Counted from the first letter of the stretch, positions 26,116-36,786 are shown. The stretch is DNA of 64,000 nt from Psychrobacillus insolitus (GCF_003254155.1 NZ_QKZI01000001.1:124001-188000); one strand, 5' to 3'. The notes: generated from the letters alone by a model not told the origin. Numbers and translations are program-made.

Positions 26116-28440
26116 ATGACAAAAAATAATGAGACATATTATCCTGTGCTTCCACTTAGAGGTCTACTAGTATTTCCTGAAATGGTGCTTCATGTGGATG
26201 TTGGTCGTGAACGTTCCATTTCTGCTTTGAATGAGGCGATGGTACGCGCAGAAAAAGTATTTCTAGTAGCACAAAAAGATATGGCTGTAGAACGTCCAAC
26301 TGCTGATGATTTATACAATGTAGGGATCCTTGCATTTATCAAACAGATGGTTAAACTTCCAAATGGTACGATACGTGTTTTAGTGGAAGGTTTAGAACGA
26401 GCAACTTGGGATGAATACAAAGAACAAGATCTGTATGATGAAGTAACTGTTACAGCTTTTGAAGTATCTGAAAATAAGGATTTAGAAGAAATAGCTCTTA
26501 TGCGCACTTTAGTACATAGTTTTGAGAAGTATTCAAAGTCATCTAAGAGTGTATCAGAGGAAACTTACAAATCGGTTCTAGAAGTAGAAGAACCAGGACG
26601 TCTTGCAGATATTATTGCTTCCCACTTACCTTTGAAAATTTCTGGTAAACAAGAAGTTTTAGAAATTGTTGATGTAAAAGAACGTTTAGAATGGTTAATC
26701 AGTCGTTTATTTAATGAACAAGAAATATTAAATCTTGAAAAGAAGATAAATTCACGTGTAAAACAAGCGATGGAAAGAACCCAAAAAGAGTTCTATCTTC
26801 GTGAACAGATGAAAGCAATTCAGTCTGAACTTGGAGATAAAGAAGGAAAGACTGGCGAAGTTGCAGATTTGAAAAAAAGAATTGCAGCTGCAGGTATGCC
26901 AGAAACAACTGAAAAAAATGTTCTAAAAGAACTAGATCGTTATGAAAAATTGCCAACACAAGCACCTGAAAGTGGTGTAATTCGTAACTATGTGGAATGG
27001 ATGGTTTCTATTCCTTGGACAAAATCTACTGCGGATCAATTAGATATTAAACGATCTGAAAAGATATTAAATCGTGATCACGATGGTTTAGAAACAGTGA
27101 AAGAACGCGTACTAGAGTATTTGGCTGTACGTCAATTAACAAAATCACTACGCGGCCCTATTCTTTGCCTGGCTGGACCACCAGGAGTTGGGAAGACATC
27201 TCTTGCTAAATCGATTGCAGAGTCATTAGGACGTAATTTTGTTCGAATTTCACTTGGTGGAGTAAGAGATGAGTCTGAAATTCGTGGACATCGTAGAACG
27301 TATGTCGGCTCGATGCCTGGTAGAATTATTCAAGGAATGAAAAAAGCAGGCACGGTAAATCCATTATTCTTATTGGATGAAATCGATAAAATGTCCAATG
27401 ATTTCCGAGGAGATCCTTCTGCAGCAATGTTAGAAGTTCTAGACCCAGAGCAAAATAATACATTTAGCGATCACTATATTGAAGAGACATATGACTTATC
27501 CAATGTCTTGTTCATCGCTACAGCGAATGATTTGAGCACAATTCCAGGGCCACTACGTGATCGTATGGAGATTATTTCAATTGCTGGATATACAGAAATT
27601 GAAAAACTTTCGATTGCAAAAAATCATCTATTACCTAAACAGTTGAAAGAGCATGGACTGACTAAATCGCAGCTATCTGTAAAAGATGATGTGTTAATGG
27701 ATGCTATCCGTTACTATACACGTGAAGCAGGTGTGCGTAGTCTAGAACGAGTATTAGCGAATATTTGTCGTAAAGCTGCCCTGAAAATTGTTTCTGAGGA
27801 TAAGAAACGTGTATCTATTACCGTTAAAAACTTGGAAGATGTAATAGGCAAACGAAAATTCCATTATGGACAAGCTGAAACAGTAAACCAAATTGGTGTT
27901 GCAACTGGACTTGCATATACAACTGTAGGTGGAGATACTTTGCAAATTGAAGTTTCTTTATCACCAGGAACTGGAAAGCTGCAACTGACTGGAAAGCTTG
28001 GAGATGTCATGAAAGAATCTGCTCAAACGGCATTATCGTATGTCCGTTCTAAAACAGAAGAACTAGACATTGATCCAAATTTCCATGAAAAGCATGATAT
28101 TCATATTCATGTGCCAGAAGGTGCTGTTCCAAAAGATGGGCCATCTGCTGGTGTAACAATTGTTACGGCACTAGTTTCTGCTTTAACGAAACGACCGATT
28201 CGTCGTGAAGTTGGGATGACTGGAGAAGTAACACTTAGAGGTCGAGTGTTGCCGATCGGTGGATTGAAAGAGAAAACGTTAAGTGCACACCGCGCAGGCT
28301 TAACAACAATTATTTGTCCAAAAGACAATGAGCGCGATATTGAAGATATACCAGAAAGTGTTCGTGAAGTATTGACCTTTAAATTTGTTTCCGATGCTGA
28401 AGAGGTGCTTCAAATAGCATTAGAGGAGGCAGTAAAATGA
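26116..28440 (+). CDS. lon: ATP-dependent protease Lon
   Basis: 774 residues from ATG 26116, which follows a strong GGAGGTGAC by 7 bp; an upstream ATG at 26098 would abut that site. Order: N-terminal LON substrate domain ([22 protein letters not shown]), coiled region, AAA+ module with Walker [10 protein letters not shown] (near residue 354) and Walker [11 protein letters not shown], then the serine protease domain with the catalytic Ser in [10 protein letters not shown] (near 677) and Lys in [14 protein letters not shown] (near 720). This is LonA, with engB overlapping its end. Confidence 0.96.
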   Translation: MTKNNETYYPVLPLRGLLVFPEMVLHVDVGRERSISALNEAMVRAEKVFLVAQKDMAVERPTADDLYNVGILAFIKQMVKLPNGTIRVLVEGLERATWDEYKEQDLYDEVTVTAFEVSENKDLEEIALMRTLVHSFEKYSKSSKSVSEETYKSVLEVEEPGRLADIIASHLPLKISGKQEVLEIVDVKERLEWLISRLFNEQEILNLEKKINSRVKQAMERTQKEFYLREQMKAIQSELGDKEGKTGEVADLKKRIAAAGMPETTEKNVLKELDRYEKLPTQAPESGVIRNYVEWMVSIPWTKSTADQLDIKRSEKILNRDHDGLETVKERVLEYLAVRQLTKSLRGPILCLAGPPGVGKTSLAKSIAESLGRNFVRISLGGVRDESEIRGHRRTYVGSMPGRIIQGMKKAGTVNPLFLLDEIDKMSNDFRGDPSAAMLEVLDPEQNNTFSDHYIEETYDLSNVLFIATANDLSTIPGPLRDRMEIISIAGYTEIEKLSIAKNHLLPKQLKEHGLTKSQLSVKDDVLMDAIRYYTREAGVRSLERVLANICRKAALKIVSEDKKRVSITVKNLEDVIGKRKFHYGQAETVNQIGVATGLAYTTVGGDTLQIEVSLSPGTGKLQLTGKLGDVMKESAQTALSYVRSKTEELDIDPNFHEKHDIHIHVPEGAVPKDGPSAGVTIVTALVSALTKRPIRREVGMTGEVTLRGRVLPIGGLKEKTLSAHRAGLTTIICPKDNERDIEDIPESVREVLTFKFVSDAEEVLQIALEEAVK

Positions 28441-29021
28441 AAATCCATAACGTAGAATTATTAATAAGTGCTGTAAGACCAGCTCAATATCCAGAAGGAG
28501 ATTTACCAGAGTTTGCGCTAGCAGGACGTTCCAATGTAGGTAAATCTTCTTTCATCAACAAAATGATTGGTCGAAAAAGCATGGCGCGTATTTCTTCCAA
28601 ACCAGGTAAAACACAAACACTAAACTTTTATCAATTACAAGAAGCTTTAATGTTTGTCGATGTACCTGGTTATGGGTACGCGAAAGTATCAAAAACAGAA
28701 CGTGCTGCTTGGGGAAAAATGATAGAGACGTATTTTACCACTCGAACTGCGTTGAAAGCTGCTATTATGATTGTCGATTTGAGACATCCACCTTCAAAAG
28801 ATGATTGTATGATGTATAATTTCTTTAAACACTATAATATTCCTTGTATTATCATAGCGACAAAAGCTGATAAAATTCCAAAAGGTAAATGGGATAAACA
28901 CAAGAAGATTGTGAAAGATGAACTACAAATACAAAAAGGCGATAGTCTTATCGTTTTCTCATCAGAATCTGGTCTTGGTTATGATGCTGCTTGGGCTGAG
29001 ATTGAAGCTAAAATGGCATAA
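28437..29021 (+). CDS. ysxC: Ribosome biogenesis GTPase YsxC/EngB
   Basis: 194-residue TrmE-Era-like GTPase required for 50S maturation. G1 [10 protein letters not shown]3 DVPGYG and G4 TKAD are all intact, with the family N-terminus [21 protein letters not shown] after one substitution. The ATG overlaps the lon stop by 4 bp (ATGA), so translation is coupled. The lon-ysxC-hemA order is the same as in B. subtilis. Confidence 0.95.
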   Translation: MKIHNVELLISAVRPAQYPEGDLPEFALAGRSNVGKSSFINKMIGRKSMARISSKPGKTQTLNFYQLQEALMFVDVPGYGYAKVSKTERAAWGKMIETYFTTRTALKAAIMIVDLRHPPSKDDCMMYNFFKHYNIPCIIIATKADKIPKGKWDKHKKIVKDELQIQKGDSLIVFSSESGLGYDAAWAEIEAKMA

Positions 29022-29024
29022 AAA

Positions 29025-29069
29025 CGAATCATTTAGGGGATAATTCTCTTAAGTGATTCTTTTTTTGTT
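29025..29069 (+). terminator. Terminator after ysxC
   Basis: GAATCATTTA / TAAGTGATTC (one G-T pair) with a T7 run. It separates lon-ysxC from the haem operon. Confidence 0.8.
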
Positions 29070-29151
29070 ACGACAATTTTTGCGAATTAGTCATCTAATG
29101 ATAATATAAACAGATGAGTTGTGTTGGATAGGGTTATTTGTTAAAATCAAA

Positions 29152-29166
29152 TTATAATAATTCTAA
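29152..29166 (+). promoter_or_regulatory. Candidate PerR box upstream of hemA
   Basis: TTATAATAATTCTAA differs at one base from the PerR consensus TTATAATnATTATAA. It lies about 64 bp before the hemA -10. PerR represses hemAXCDBL in B. subtilis, so the match is in the expected promoter region, though further upstream than a classical repressor site. Confidence 0.55.
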
Positions 29167-29207
29167 TCTGTATGCGCATTATTTCATAGCTTGTTCACAA
29201 ATGATTG

Positions 29208-29235
29208 TTAACCTTTTGTAAAGCTATGTTATAAT
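29208..29235 (+). promoter_or_regulatory. Promoter of the hem operon
   Basis: TTAACC and TATAAT at 16 bp spacing, with TGT before the -10 (extended type). Transcription from about 29242 would exclude the in-frame ATG at 29234, supporting the hemA start at 29276. Confidence 0.7.
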
Positions 29236-29275
29236 GGGGTCATATGAAATGAACGTAAAGGGGAGACATGATTCC

Positions 29276-30613
29276 ATGCATACAATTGTGGTCGGTGTCA
29301 ATTATCGTACTGCTCCTGTCGAAATTCGTGAAAAACTGTCGTTTGTTGAAACAGAGCTTACGAATGCGATGCAAGCACTACAAGACCAAAAAAGTATATT
29401 AGAAAATGTCATAGTTTCTACTTGTAATCGTACGGAGATTTATGCGACGGTTGATCAGTTGCATACAGGTAAGTACTATGTAAAACAGTTTTTAGCGAAT
29501 TGGTTTGACATTCCGTTAGAGGACCTTTCTAGCTATTTATTTGTTCACGAAGATGACCAAGCGAACAATCATTTGTTCCGTGTAACTGCGGGAATTGACT
29601 CAATGGTACTTGGTGAAACTCAAATATTAGGTCAAGTAAAGAAGAGCTTTCTAGAAGGTCAAGAAAATGGTACAACTGGGACGGTTTTCAATCAATTATT
29701 CAAACAAGCTGTTACATTTGCTAAACGTGCACATGCTGAAACATCGATTGGTGAAAATGCAGTATCTGTTTCCTATGCAGCTGTAGAGCTTGGTAAGAAA
29801 ATTTTTGGTACATTAAATCATAAACATGTTGTGATTCTCGGTGCTGGTAAAATGGGTGAGCTTGCGATTCAAAACTTACATGGTAGTGGAGCTCAGAAAG
29901 TGACGGTTTTTAACCGTACATTTGAAAAAGCGAAACAACTTGCATCTAAGTTTGATGGAGATGCTAAGCCAATGGACGAGCTACAATGCGCACTTTTAGA
30001 AGCGGATATTTTAATCAGTTCAACAGGTTCAACAGAATATGTTATTGATTATGAATTGATGCAATTCGTGGAGCGTTTACGTAAAGGGAAGCCATTATTT
30101 ATGGTAGATATCGCAGTACCACGTGATTTAGATCCACGTATTGGAGATTTACCAAACGTGTTTTTATATGATATCGATGATTTGCATGGAATTGTGGAAG
30201 CGAATCTAGCGGAGCGTGAACGTGCTGCGGTGGAGATCAATAAGATGATTGACGTAGAGATTAAACAGTTTAACGACTGGGTAACTACTCTTGGTGTCGT
30301 TCCGATTATTTCAGCGCTTCGTCAAAAAGCAAGTCGTATTCAATCGGAAACAATGCTAACAATTGAAAACAAAATGCCTAATTTAACAGAACGTGAACGA
30401 AAAGTTTTAAACAAACATACGAAATCGATTATTAATCAGCTATTAAAAGAGCCGATTTTGCAAGTGAAAGAATTGTCTAGTGCCCATAAATCAGCTGAAC
30501 AACTTCAATTATTCCAACAAATTTTCGGAATCGAAGAAGATGTAAAGGAAGAAATAATGGGACAAGCTGAAAAAGCTAAAATCAATTTAAAACTAGCTTT
30601 ATTGAATTCATAA
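29276..30613 (+). CDS. hemA: Glutamyl-tRNA reductase
   Basis: First committed enzyme of C5-pathway haem synthesis: reduces glutamyl-tRNA to glutamate-1-semialdehyde. 445 residues from ATG 29276, 10 bp after AAAGGGGAG. Catalytic Cys lies in [11 protein letters not shown] (near residue 50); [10 protein letters not shown] follows at about 114; the NADPH fold is [12 protein letters not shown] (near 185); the C-terminal dimerisation helix is present. First gene of hemAXCDBL. A PerR-box-like site stands upstream. Confidence 0.95.
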   Translation: MHTIVVGVNYRTAPVEIREKLSFVETELTNAMQALQDQKSILENVIVSTCNRTEIYATVDQLHTGKYYVKQFLANWFDIPLEDLSSYLFVHEDDQANNHLFRVTAGIDSMVLGETQILGQVKKSFLEGQENGTTGTVFNQLFKQAVTFAKRAHAETSIGENAVSVSYAAVELGKKIFGTLNHKHVVILGAGKMGELAIQNLHGSGAQKVTVFNRTFEKAKQLASKFDGDAKPMDELQCALLEADILISSTGSTEYVIDYELMQFVERLRKGKPLFMVDIAVPRDLDPRIGDLPNVFLYDIDDLHGIVEANLAERERAAVEINKMIDVEIKQFNDWVTTLGVVPIISALRQKASRIQSETMLTIENKMPNLTERERKVLNKHTKSIINQLLKEPILQVKELSSAHKSAEQLQLFQQIFGIEEDVKEEIMGQAEKAKINLKLALLNS

Positions 30614-30652
30614 AACTGATAAGTTGAAATATCATATTAGCAAAGTAAAAGG

Positions 30653-30704
30653 AGGCGTTTTATTATCTGTATGTAAATTACTGGATATGTAAAACGTCTT
30701 TTTA
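30653..30704 (+). terminator. Weak terminator or attenuator between hemA and hemX
   Basis: AGGCGTTTTA / TAAAACGTCT (one G-T pair) with a 27-base loop, followed by TTTTTA. The long loop makes it a weak or conditional terminator that could lower expression of hemXCDBL relative to hemA. Confidence 0.4.
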
Positions 30705-30726
30705 CTATATAAGGGAGACGACTACT

Positions 30727-31557
30727 ATGACGGATCTTTCGATGACCCGGCTACACGAGATAATGGTAGTCCTCCAGTCCGTTAGCCTTGTTTTTTATTT
30801 TATCGATTATTTAAATAAAGACCACTACGCTCATCGAATCGGAGTATGGTTACTATCTATTGTATGGTTCTTACAAACTGTATTTTTAGTGATGTATATA
30901 ATAGAAACCCAACGTTTCCCCATTCTTTCGTTATTTGAAGGGATTTATTTCTATGCATGGCTAATCATTGCCTTGTCGCTAGTGTTACAAATGATTTTCC
31001 GGTTAGATTTACCGGCGTTCTTTTTAAATATTATTGGTTTTATTTTTATGACCATCCATACATTTGCTCCAAATCAAGTACAAGCCTCTTCAGTTGGCGA
31101 TGCACTAATATCTGAGTTATTATTTATACATATTACGATTGCGATTATAGCGTATGCAGCTTTTTCTCTTTCATTTGTATTTTCGACTTTATATTTAATA
31201 TTGTATCGTGTGTTGAAACAGAAAAAATGGACGAAGCAATTTTCCAGATTACCATCTTTGCAGCAAGCTGAAAATGCAATGACATTATCTATTTTGACTG
31301 GAATTCCTTTATTATTTGTTAGTCTCGTACTTGGTTTAGAGTGGGCATATGTATCGTTAGATGTTTTTTCTGTTTTAGATTTTAAGATTATTAGTTCTTT
31401 TGTTTTGTTAGTGATCTATGTGGTAATCCTATTACTAAGAAAGCAATCAAGAGTAAAGGGAACAAACTATGCATGGATTCACATATATGCGTTTCTATTT
31501 GTATTAATTAACTTTTTATTAGGTAGTAAATTATCTCAATTTCATTTTTGGTATTAA
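30727..31557 (+). CDS. hemX: HemX membrane protein, CcsA/cytochrome c assembly type
   Basis: 276-residue membrane protein with about eight hydrophobic helices and the CcsA/HemX family region [20 protein letters not shown] plus [21 protein letters not shown], with conserved His in TIHTF and FIHI. In B. subtilis HemX lowers the steady-state level of HemA. The ATG follows AAGGGAGACG. It is second in the hem operon. Confidence 0.88.
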   Translation: MTDLSMTRLHEIMVVLQSVSLVFYFIDYLNKDHYAHRIGVWLLSIVWFLQTVFLVMYIIETQRFPILSLFEGIYFYAWLIIALSLVLQMIFRLDLPAFFLNIIGFIFMTIHTFAPNQVQASSVGDALISELLFIHITIAIIAYAAFSLSFVFSTLYLILYRVLKQKKWTKQFSRLPSLQQAENAMTLSILTGIPLLFVSLVLGLEWAYVSLDVFSVLDFKIISSFVLLVIYVVILLLRKQSRVKGTNYAWIHIYAFLFVLINFLLGSKLSQFHFWY

Positions 31558-31574
31558 AGAAAGGAAGCGAAAAC

Positions 31575-32504
31575 ATGCGTAAAATTATTGTAGGTTCTAG
31601 AAGAAGTAGGCTTGCGTTAACTCAAACAAATTGGTTTATTCAACAAATGAAAGATATGGGTGCTCCGTTTGAATTTGAAGTAAAAGAAATAGTAACAAAA
31701 GGAGATAAAATTTTAGATGTGACGTTATCTAAAGTTGGTGGAAAAGGTCTTTTTGTAAAAGAAATTGAGCAAGCATTATTCGATAAAGAAATCGACTTTG
31801 CTGTACATAGTATGAAAGATATGCCGTCGGTACTTCCTGCAGGGTTAGTAATGGGATGCACACCAACACGAGTAGATGAGCGCGATGCTTTCATCTCAAC
31901 TGGACATGTAAAATTTGCTGATCTTCCGCAAGGTGCGATTGTTGGAACAAGTAGTTTGAGAAGAAGTGCTCAACTTTTGTTACTTCGTCCAGATTTAGAG
32001 ATAAAATGGATTCGTGGAAATGTCGATACAAGACTTCAAAAATTACAAGACGGAGAATACGATGCAATTATTTTAGCAGCAGCTGGGCTAAAACGTCTTG
32101 GGTGGTCAGATGAAGTGGTAACCGAATATTTGTCTACGGAAGATTCTATTCCAGCAGTTGGACAAGGTGCGCTTGCGATTGAATGTCGTGAAGATGATAC
32201 GGAACTAATTGCTGAACTGAAGAAATTATCTGATGAAGATACTTGGGTAACAATACATGCAGAACGTGCATTTTTAGCTGCGATGGATGGTGGATGTCAA
32301 GTTCCTATTGCTGGATATGCGACGATCAATGGGGAGGAAATCACATTGACTGGTTTAGTAGCTGCTCCAGACGCATCTGTTGTATACAAAGAAGTAGTGA
32401 GCGGTAAAGATCCGGAAGCACTTGGGAAAGAAGTAGCTCGTATTTTGACAGAACAAGGAGCATATGACTTAATCCAACAAGTGAAGGCGAGTTTAAATGA
32501 CTAA
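31575..32504 (+). CDS. hemC: Porphobilinogen deaminase (hydroxymethylbilane synthase)
   Basis: Polymerises four porphobilinogens to hydroxymethylbilane. 309 residues from ATG 31575 ([17 protein letters not shown]), 9 bp after AAAGGAAG; the frame extends upstream into hemX without a better site. The dipyrromethane cofactor Cys is in [10 protein letters not shown] (near residue 240) and the catalytic Asp in HSMKDMP (near 80). It overlaps hemD by 8 bp. Confidence 0.95.
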   Translation: MRKIIVGSRRSRLALTQTNWFIQQMKDMGAPFEFEVKEIVTKGDKILDVTLSKVGGKGLFVKEIEQALFDKEIDFAVHSMKDMPSVLPAGLVMGCTPTRVDERDAFISTGHVKFADLPQGAIVGTSSLRRSAQLLLLRPDLEIKWIRGNVDTRLQKLQDGEYDAIILAAAGLKRLGWSDEVVTEYLSTEDSIPAVGQGALAIECREDDTELIAELKKLSDEDTWVTIHAERAFLAAMDGGCQVPIAGYATINGEEITLTGLVAAPDASVVYKEVVSGKDPEALGKEVARILTEQGAYDLIQQVKASLND

Positions 32505-33258
32505 GGTGCTGCCATTACAAGATGAGCTTGTTATTTTCACTGGTATATTAAGGTCTTCAGAGGCGGTTGATATGACTCTTCAATATGGTGGAATTCCAGT
32601 AGTAGCTCCATTAATAGCAACACAAGAAATAATTTCGGAAGATGATGAGCAAAAGCTACTTTCGTGTCAAACGTATGACTGGTTAATCTTCACAAGTCAA
32701 AGTAGCGTTCATGCATTTCACGCAAAACTAATGAAATATCATGTAAATCCTTCTAGTATTAACGTGAAAATTGCGGTAGTTGGCTCTAAAACTGCATGTG
32801 CAGTAAGGAGTATTGGTTTAAAAGTACATTTTATACCGTCTATTTTTAGTGCAGATGTATTTGTAAAAGAGTTTCCAAAAATTGCTACACCAAATGAAAA
32901 GTGTTTGTTTTTTAAAGGGAATCTCGCAAAAAAAACAATAACAGATGGTCTAGTTAATCCGATCGATGAATGGATTATTTACGAAACAATTGAAGTGGAA
33001 GAAAATCAGGAGCAAGTCCGTTCGGTTATAGAAAATAACGAAAAATGCTCCATTATTTTCACTAGTCCTTCTGCAATTGAAATTTTCCATAAAAGTATCG
33101 GCAGCCAAATTGGTTATGATGAATTGACTGTCTGTGCAATTGGTCATATTACTAGGGATTGTTTGGAATCATTCGGTGCTACTGTACAAGTAATGCCTGA
33201 TACATATACATTAACAGAAGTAATCCATACACTCGTGGAATGGAAAGGGAGAGAATAA
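32497..33258 (+). CDS. hemD: Uroporphyrinogen-III synthase
   Basis: Inverts ring D and cyclises hydroxymethylbilane. 253 residues, a weakly conserved family; recognisable pieces are [18 protein letters not shown] (near residue 60), [16 protein letters not shown], and [17 protein letters not shown] followed by [17 protein letters not shown] with one substitution. It overlaps hemC by 8 bp and shares one base with hemB (TAATG), implying translational coupling. Confidence 0.92.
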   Translation: MTKVLPLQDELVIFTGILRSSEAVDMTLQYGGIPVVAPLIATQEIISEDDEQKLLSCQTYDWLIFTSQSSVHAFHAKLMKYHVNPSSINVKIAVVGSKTACAVRSIGLKVHFIPSIFSADVFVKEFPKIATPNEKCLFFKGNLAKKTITDGLVNPIDEWIIYETIEVEENQEQVRSVIENNEKCSIIFTSPSAIEIFHKSIGSQIGYDELTVCAIGHITRDCLESFGATVQVMPDTYTLTEVIHTLVEWKGRE

Positions 33259-34241
33259 TGACAGAACGAAACTTTCAACGTCATCGTCGTTTAAGAAAAA
33301 CAGCTGGTCTGCGTAACATGGTAAGAGAAACTTACTTACATAAAGAAGATTTAATCTACCCGATCTTTGTTGCAGAAGGTGAAAATATTAAAAATGAAGT
33401 GGCCTCTATGCCTGGTGTTTTTCAATTTTCACTTGATCATTTAGGAGCAGAAGTGGATGAAGTTGTTGAACTTGGTATTCCTGCTGTTATTCTGTTTGGT
33501 CTTCCACTTGAAAAAGACGCAATTGGAACACAAGCATTCCATGACCATGGAATTGTCCAAGAAGGCATTCGCTTCATCAAAAATCGTCACCCAGAACTAG
33601 TTGTGATTGCCGATACTTGTCTGTGTGAATATACGGATCACGGACATTGTGGTGTTGTAAATGAAAAAGAACAAATTTTAAATGATCCATCCCTTGATTT
33701 ATTGGCTAAAACAGCTATTAGTCAAGCACAAGCAGGAGCGGATATAATTGCACCTTCTAACATGATGGATGGTTTTGTTACTGTAATTCGTCAAGGGTTA
33801 GATGCAGCTGGATTTTCAGATGTACCAATCATGTCGTATGCAGTGAAATATGCATCTGCTTACTACGGACCATTCCGTGATGCTGCAGATGGCGCACCTA
33901 AATTTGGTGACCGTAAAACTTATCAAATGGATTATGCGAATCGCATGGAAGCAATTCGTGAAGCAACATCAGATATTGAAGAAGGAGCAGATTTCTTAAT
34001 CGTGAAACCAGCCCTATCTTATTTAGATATTATTCGCGATGTACGAAATAACTTTGATGTACCAATTGTTGCTTACAATGTAAGCGGTGAATATGCCATG
34101 GTGAAAGCTGCTGCTATCAATGGCTGGATCGATGAAAAACAGATTGTTTTAGAAACATTAACAGGGATGAAACGTGCTGGAGCAGATATTATCTTAACGT
34201 ATCATGCAAAAGATGTAGCCCGTTGGTTGGAGGAGAAATAA
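33258..34241 (+). CDS. hemB: Porphobilinogen synthase (delta-aminolevulinate dehydratase)
   Basis: Condenses two aminolevulinates to porphobilinogen. 327 residues from ATG 33258, after AAAGGGAGAG. It has the Cys-rich zinc site [14 protein letters not shown] (near residue 120), so a Zn-dependent enzyme, and Schiff-base lysines in [18 protein letters not shown] (near 195) and [12 protein letters not shown] (near 250). It shares one base with hemD and one with hemL (both TAATG). Confidence 0.96.
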   Translation: MTERNFQRHRRLRKTAGLRNMVRETYLHKEDLIYPIFVAEGENIKNEVASMPGVFQFSLDHLGAEVDEVVELGIPAVILFGLPLEKDAIGTQAFHDHGIVQEGIRFIKNRHPELVVIADTCLCEYTDHGHCGVVNEKEQILNDPSLDLLAKTAISQAQAGADIIAPSNMMDGFVTVIRQGLDAAGFSDVPIMSYAVKYASAYYGPFRDAADGAPKFGDRKTYQMDYANRMEAIREATSDIEEGADFLIVKPALSYLDIIRDVRNNFDVPIVAYNVSGEYAMVKAAAINGWIDEKQIVLETLTGMKRAGADIILTYHAKDVARWLEEK

Positions 34242-35536
34242 TGACAAAATCATATGAGCAATCCAAACAAGCTTTTGCAGAAGCAAAAGAATTAATGCCA
34301 GGCGGCGTAAATAGTCCAGTTCGTGCATTTAAATCAGTTGATATGGATCCTATTTTCATGGAAAGTGGAAAAGGCGCTATTTTAACAGATATCGATGGCA
34401 ATCAATACATTGACTACGTACTATCATGGGGACCTCTCATTTTAGGACATACAGAACCTAACGTAGTGAAGGCAATAAAGCAAGTTGCTGAAACAGGAAC
34501 AAGCTTTGGTGCTTCTACTTTAGTTGAAAATAAATTAGCAAAATTAGTAATGGACCGAGTGTCATCGATCGAAATGATCCGTATGGTTTCATCAGGTACG
34601 GAAGCTACGATGAGTGCACTTCGTTTAGCTCGTGGGTATACGGGCAGAAATAAAATTCTCAAATTCGAAGGATGCTATCATGGACATGGAGATAGCCTAC
34701 TGATAAAAGCTGGTTCTGGAGTCGCTACACTTGGTTTACCAGATAGCCCTGGAGTTCCTGAATCGATTGCAAAAAACACGATAGCAGTGCCTTATAATGA
34801 TCTTGAAAGCGTACGTCACGTATTTGAAAACTTCGGAGACGACTTAGCAGCGATCATTGTTGAACCAGTTGCAGGTAATATGGGTGTCGTACCTCCAGTA
34901 GAAGGTTTCTTAGAAGGGTTACGAGAATTATGTAACGAGTATGGAACAGTATTAATCTTTGATGAAGTAATGACTGGTTTCCGTGTTGGTTATAATTGTG
35001 CACAAGGATACTACAACATCAAACCAGACCTAACATGTTTAGGAAAAGTAATTGGTGGTGGTTTACCAGTAGGTGCATTCGGTGGGAAACGTAAACTTAT
35101 GGAAATGATTGCACCAAGCGGTCCAGTATACCAAGCAGGTACACTTTCAGGAAATCCACTTGCGATGACTGCAGGGTATGAAACACTTTCTCGTTTGAAT
35201 GAAGATACGTATAATTATTTCATCAAACTTGGCGATCAATTAGAACAAGGTTTCCGTGAAGCGGCAACGAAATACAATATACCGCACACGGTAAATCGTG
35301 CTGGTTCAATGATTGGTTTCTTTTTTACAAATGAAGATGTCATCAATTTTGAGACAGCAAAAACGTCTGACTTAGAATTATTCGCTAAGTACTATCGTTT
35401 AATGGCTGAAGAAGGCGTGTATTTACCACCGTCTCAGTTTGAAGGAATGTTCTTATCAACTGCTCATACAGAAGAGCATATCGAAAAGACAGTAGCAGCG
35501 TTCCATACGGTATTTGAAAAGTTATCAGTAAAATAA
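34241..35536 (+). CDS. hemL: Glutamate-1-semialdehyde 2,1-aminomutase
   Basis: PLP enzyme that converts glutamate-1-semialdehyde to aminolevulinate, second step of the C5 pathway. 431 residues from ATG 34241. [10 protein letters not shown] at the N-terminus, [25 protein letters not shown] and the PLP-lysine segment [18 protein letters not shown] (near residue 268) are intact. GGAGGAG lies 5 bp before the start. It ends hemAXCDBL; a terminator and a repeat follow. Confidence 0.96.
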   Translation: MTKSYEQSKQAFAEAKELMPGGVNSPVRAFKSVDMDPIFMESGKGAILTDIDGNQYIDYVLSWGPLILGHTEPNVVKAIKQVAETGTSFGASTLVENKLAKLVMDRVSSIEMIRMVSSGTEATMSALRLARGYTGRNKILKFEGCYHGHGDSLLIKAGSGVATLGLPDSPGVPESIAKNTIAVPYNDLESVRHVFENFGDDLAAIIVEPVAGNMGVVPPVEGFLEGLRELCNEYGTVLIFDEVMTGFRVGYNCAQGYYNIKPDLTCLGKVIGGGLPVGAFGGKRKLMEMIAPSGPVYQAGTLSGNPLAMTAGYETLSRLNEDTYNYFIKLGDQLEQGFREAATKYNIPHTVNRAGSMIGFFFTNEDVINFETAKTSDLELFAKYYRLMAEEGVYLPPSQFEGMFLSTAHTEEHIEKTVAAFHTVFEKLSVK

Positions 35537-35548
35537 GAATGATTTATC

Positions 35549-35579
35549 GGCCTTGCATTCAGTTGCAGGGTCTTTTTTT
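35549..35579 (+). terminator. Terminator of the hem operon
   Basis: GGCCTTGCA / TGCAGGGTC (two G-T pairs) with loop TTCAGT and a T7 tract. Confidence 0.82.
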
Positions 35580-35597
35580 GTAGCATAGTAACCAGTC

Positions 35598-35915
35598 CTT
35601 AATAGAACCCCTGCCCCGCCCCGCCCCGCCCCTGTGTTAGACTCAAATGCTTTTCAATTTGTGGCTAACACAGGGGCGGGTCACAAAATAAAATCGAACC
35701 AAACCAACCAAACTTTCTTTTTTTAGACTCAAATGTTCTTCAATTTGTGACTAAAAAAGAAAGCGCTCCTCAAAAGATCCCAAAAATTCTGTCCAAGTAG
35801 GAGCACACCGAGGAGTTGGTTTTTCTGGCGTGGTTTAGTAGCCTTTCCCTGTGTCAGCCACAAATAAAGAACATTTGAGTCTGACACAGGGAAAGGACGC
35901 GGTTTCGTTTTGGAA
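35598..35915. repeat. Modular hairpin repeat, copy R1
   Basis: About 320 bp holding three hairpins whose loops share one sequence while their stems differ. A (35625-35680): stem CCCGCCCCTGTGTTAG, loop ACTCAAATG..CAATTTGTGG. B (35713-35763): stem CTTTCTTTTTTTAG, same loop type. C (35843-35895): stem CTTTCCCTGTGTCAG, loop in reverse complement. A CCCCG pentanucleotide repeat (35614-35632) abuts A. The linkers also match copies R2 and R3. No credible gene lies in it. Confidence 0.85.
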
Positions 35916-36070
35916 AGAAAGAGTTTTCCTTCATTATTGTCTCAGAATGATCTAAACGTTTGTTTCATTCAAACTAAAATATCTGAAAATTCCGTCATTC
36001 ATCTCTCCTATTTTGTATTCATCCACAAAAAAGGGGCATTCATCCAAAACCCTATACAAAACAATCCATT

Positions 36071-36114
36071 CTGTTATATATTAATTATTAATAAAACAAA
36101 TTGTTATATAACAG
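36071..36114 (+). promoter_or_regulatory. Palindromic upstream site of the YhfH-like array
   Basis: CTGTTATATA (36071-36080) is repeated, inverted, as TATATAACAG (36105-36114). The right copy is itself inside a perfect 12-bp palindrome TGTTATATAACA. TGTTATATAT also offers an extended -10. It lies 42 bp before the first array gene and may be promoter plus operator. The regulator is unknown. Confidence 0.35.
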
Positions 36115-36155
36115 AGAGAATTAATAAAGATAAAAAATAAGAGGAGGAAAATAAA

Positions 36156-36278
36156 ATGATCACAACAACTCAAGATACAAACCAAAAAGAATGTAGAGAG
36201 TGCGGATGTAAAATAGCGGAACAAGTGGAATCATACTTATACGAATGCGAACGCTGCATCGGAATGAACGAAGAGTAA
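36156..36278 (+). CDS. YhfH-like zinc-ribbon peptide, array copy 1
   Basis: 40-residue product beginning MITTTQDTNQKECRECG, with CREC at residues 13-16 and CERC at 31-34, a two-knuckle zinc-ribbon pattern separated by an EQVESYLYE segment. This resembles the small YhfH family of Bacillales (function unknown). A strong GAGGAGG ribosome site stands 9 bp upstream. It is the first of four tandem units of about 169 bp; the protein is identical in copies 1-3. Confidence 0.72.
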   Translation: MITTTQDTNQKECRECGCKIAEQVESYLYECERCIGMNEE

Positions 36279-36325
36279 ATAATTCTAAGCCCTAAAAACA
36301 CAAAAAAGAAGAGGAGGAAAATAAA

Positions 36326-36448
36326 ATGATTACAACAACTCAAGATACAAACCAAAAAGAATGCCGGGAGTGCGGATGTAAAATAGCGGAACAAGTGGAA
36401 TCATACTTATACGAATGCGAACGCTGCATCGGAATGAACGAAGAGTAA
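36326..36448 (+). CDS. YhfH-like zinc-ribbon peptide, array copy 2
   Basis: Same 40-residue protein as copy 1, starting 170 bp downstream, with its own GAGGAGG site. Differences from copy 1 are silent (ATT for ATC at codon 2; CGG for AGA at the Arg codon). The spacer is also repeated, so whole gene units were duplicated. Confidence 0.72.
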   Translation: MITTTQDTNQKECRECGCKIAEQVESYLYECERCIGMNEE

Positions 36449-36494
36449 ATAATTCTAAGCCCAAAAAACACAAAAAATAAGAGGAGGAAATAAA

Positions 36495-36617
36495 ATGATT
36501 ACAACAACTCAAGATACAAACCAAAAAGAATGTCGGGAGTGCGGATGTAAAATAGCGGAACAAGTGGAATCATACTTATACGAATGTGAACGCTGCATCG
36601 GAATGAACGAAGAGTAA
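36495..36617 (+). CDS. YhfH-like zinc-ribbon peptide, array copy 3
   Basis: Same protein again, 169 bp after copy 2, with GAGGAGG before it (the spacer has one A fewer). Silent changes only, for example TGT for TGC at residue 31. All four Cys of the putative zinc site are retained. Confidence 0.72.
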   Translation: MITTTQDTNQKECRECGCKIAEQVESYLYECERCIGMNEE

Positions 36618-36663
36618 ATAATTCTAAGCCCAAAAAACACAAAAAATAAGAGGAGGAAATAAA

Positions 36664-36786
36664 ATGATCACAACAACTCAAGATACAAACCAAAAAGAAT
36701 GCCGGGAGTGCGGATGTAAAATAGCGGAACAAGTGGAATCATACTTATACGAATGCGAACGTTGTATCGGAAAGAATGAAGAATAA
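36664..36786 (+). CDS. YhfH-like zinc-ribbon peptide, array copy 4
   Basis: Last unit, 169 bp after copy 3. The only amino-acid change in the array is here (Met37 to Lys, CIGKNEE), along with several silent changes in the last codons. A terminator follows 48 bp later, so the four genes probably share one mRNA, each with a strong ribosome site. Confidence 0.72.
   Translation: MITTTQDTNQKECRECGCKIAEQVESYLYECERCIGKNEE

Noticed and set aside
35910-36140. 76-codon plus-strand frame after repeat R1
   Set aside because: No ribosome site, begins inside the repeat, low-complexity composition, and runs into the upstream region of the peptide array.
36170-36732. Three minus-strand frames of 74-77 codons over the YhfH-like array
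   Set aside because: They are antisense shadows of the tandem repeat; no minus-strand ribosome sites, whereas every plus-strand copy has GAGGAGG.
35598-36786. CRISPR array
   Set aside because: The repeats are either hairpins with variable stems or 169-bp gene units; there is no short-repeat/unique-spacer pattern and no cas gene.
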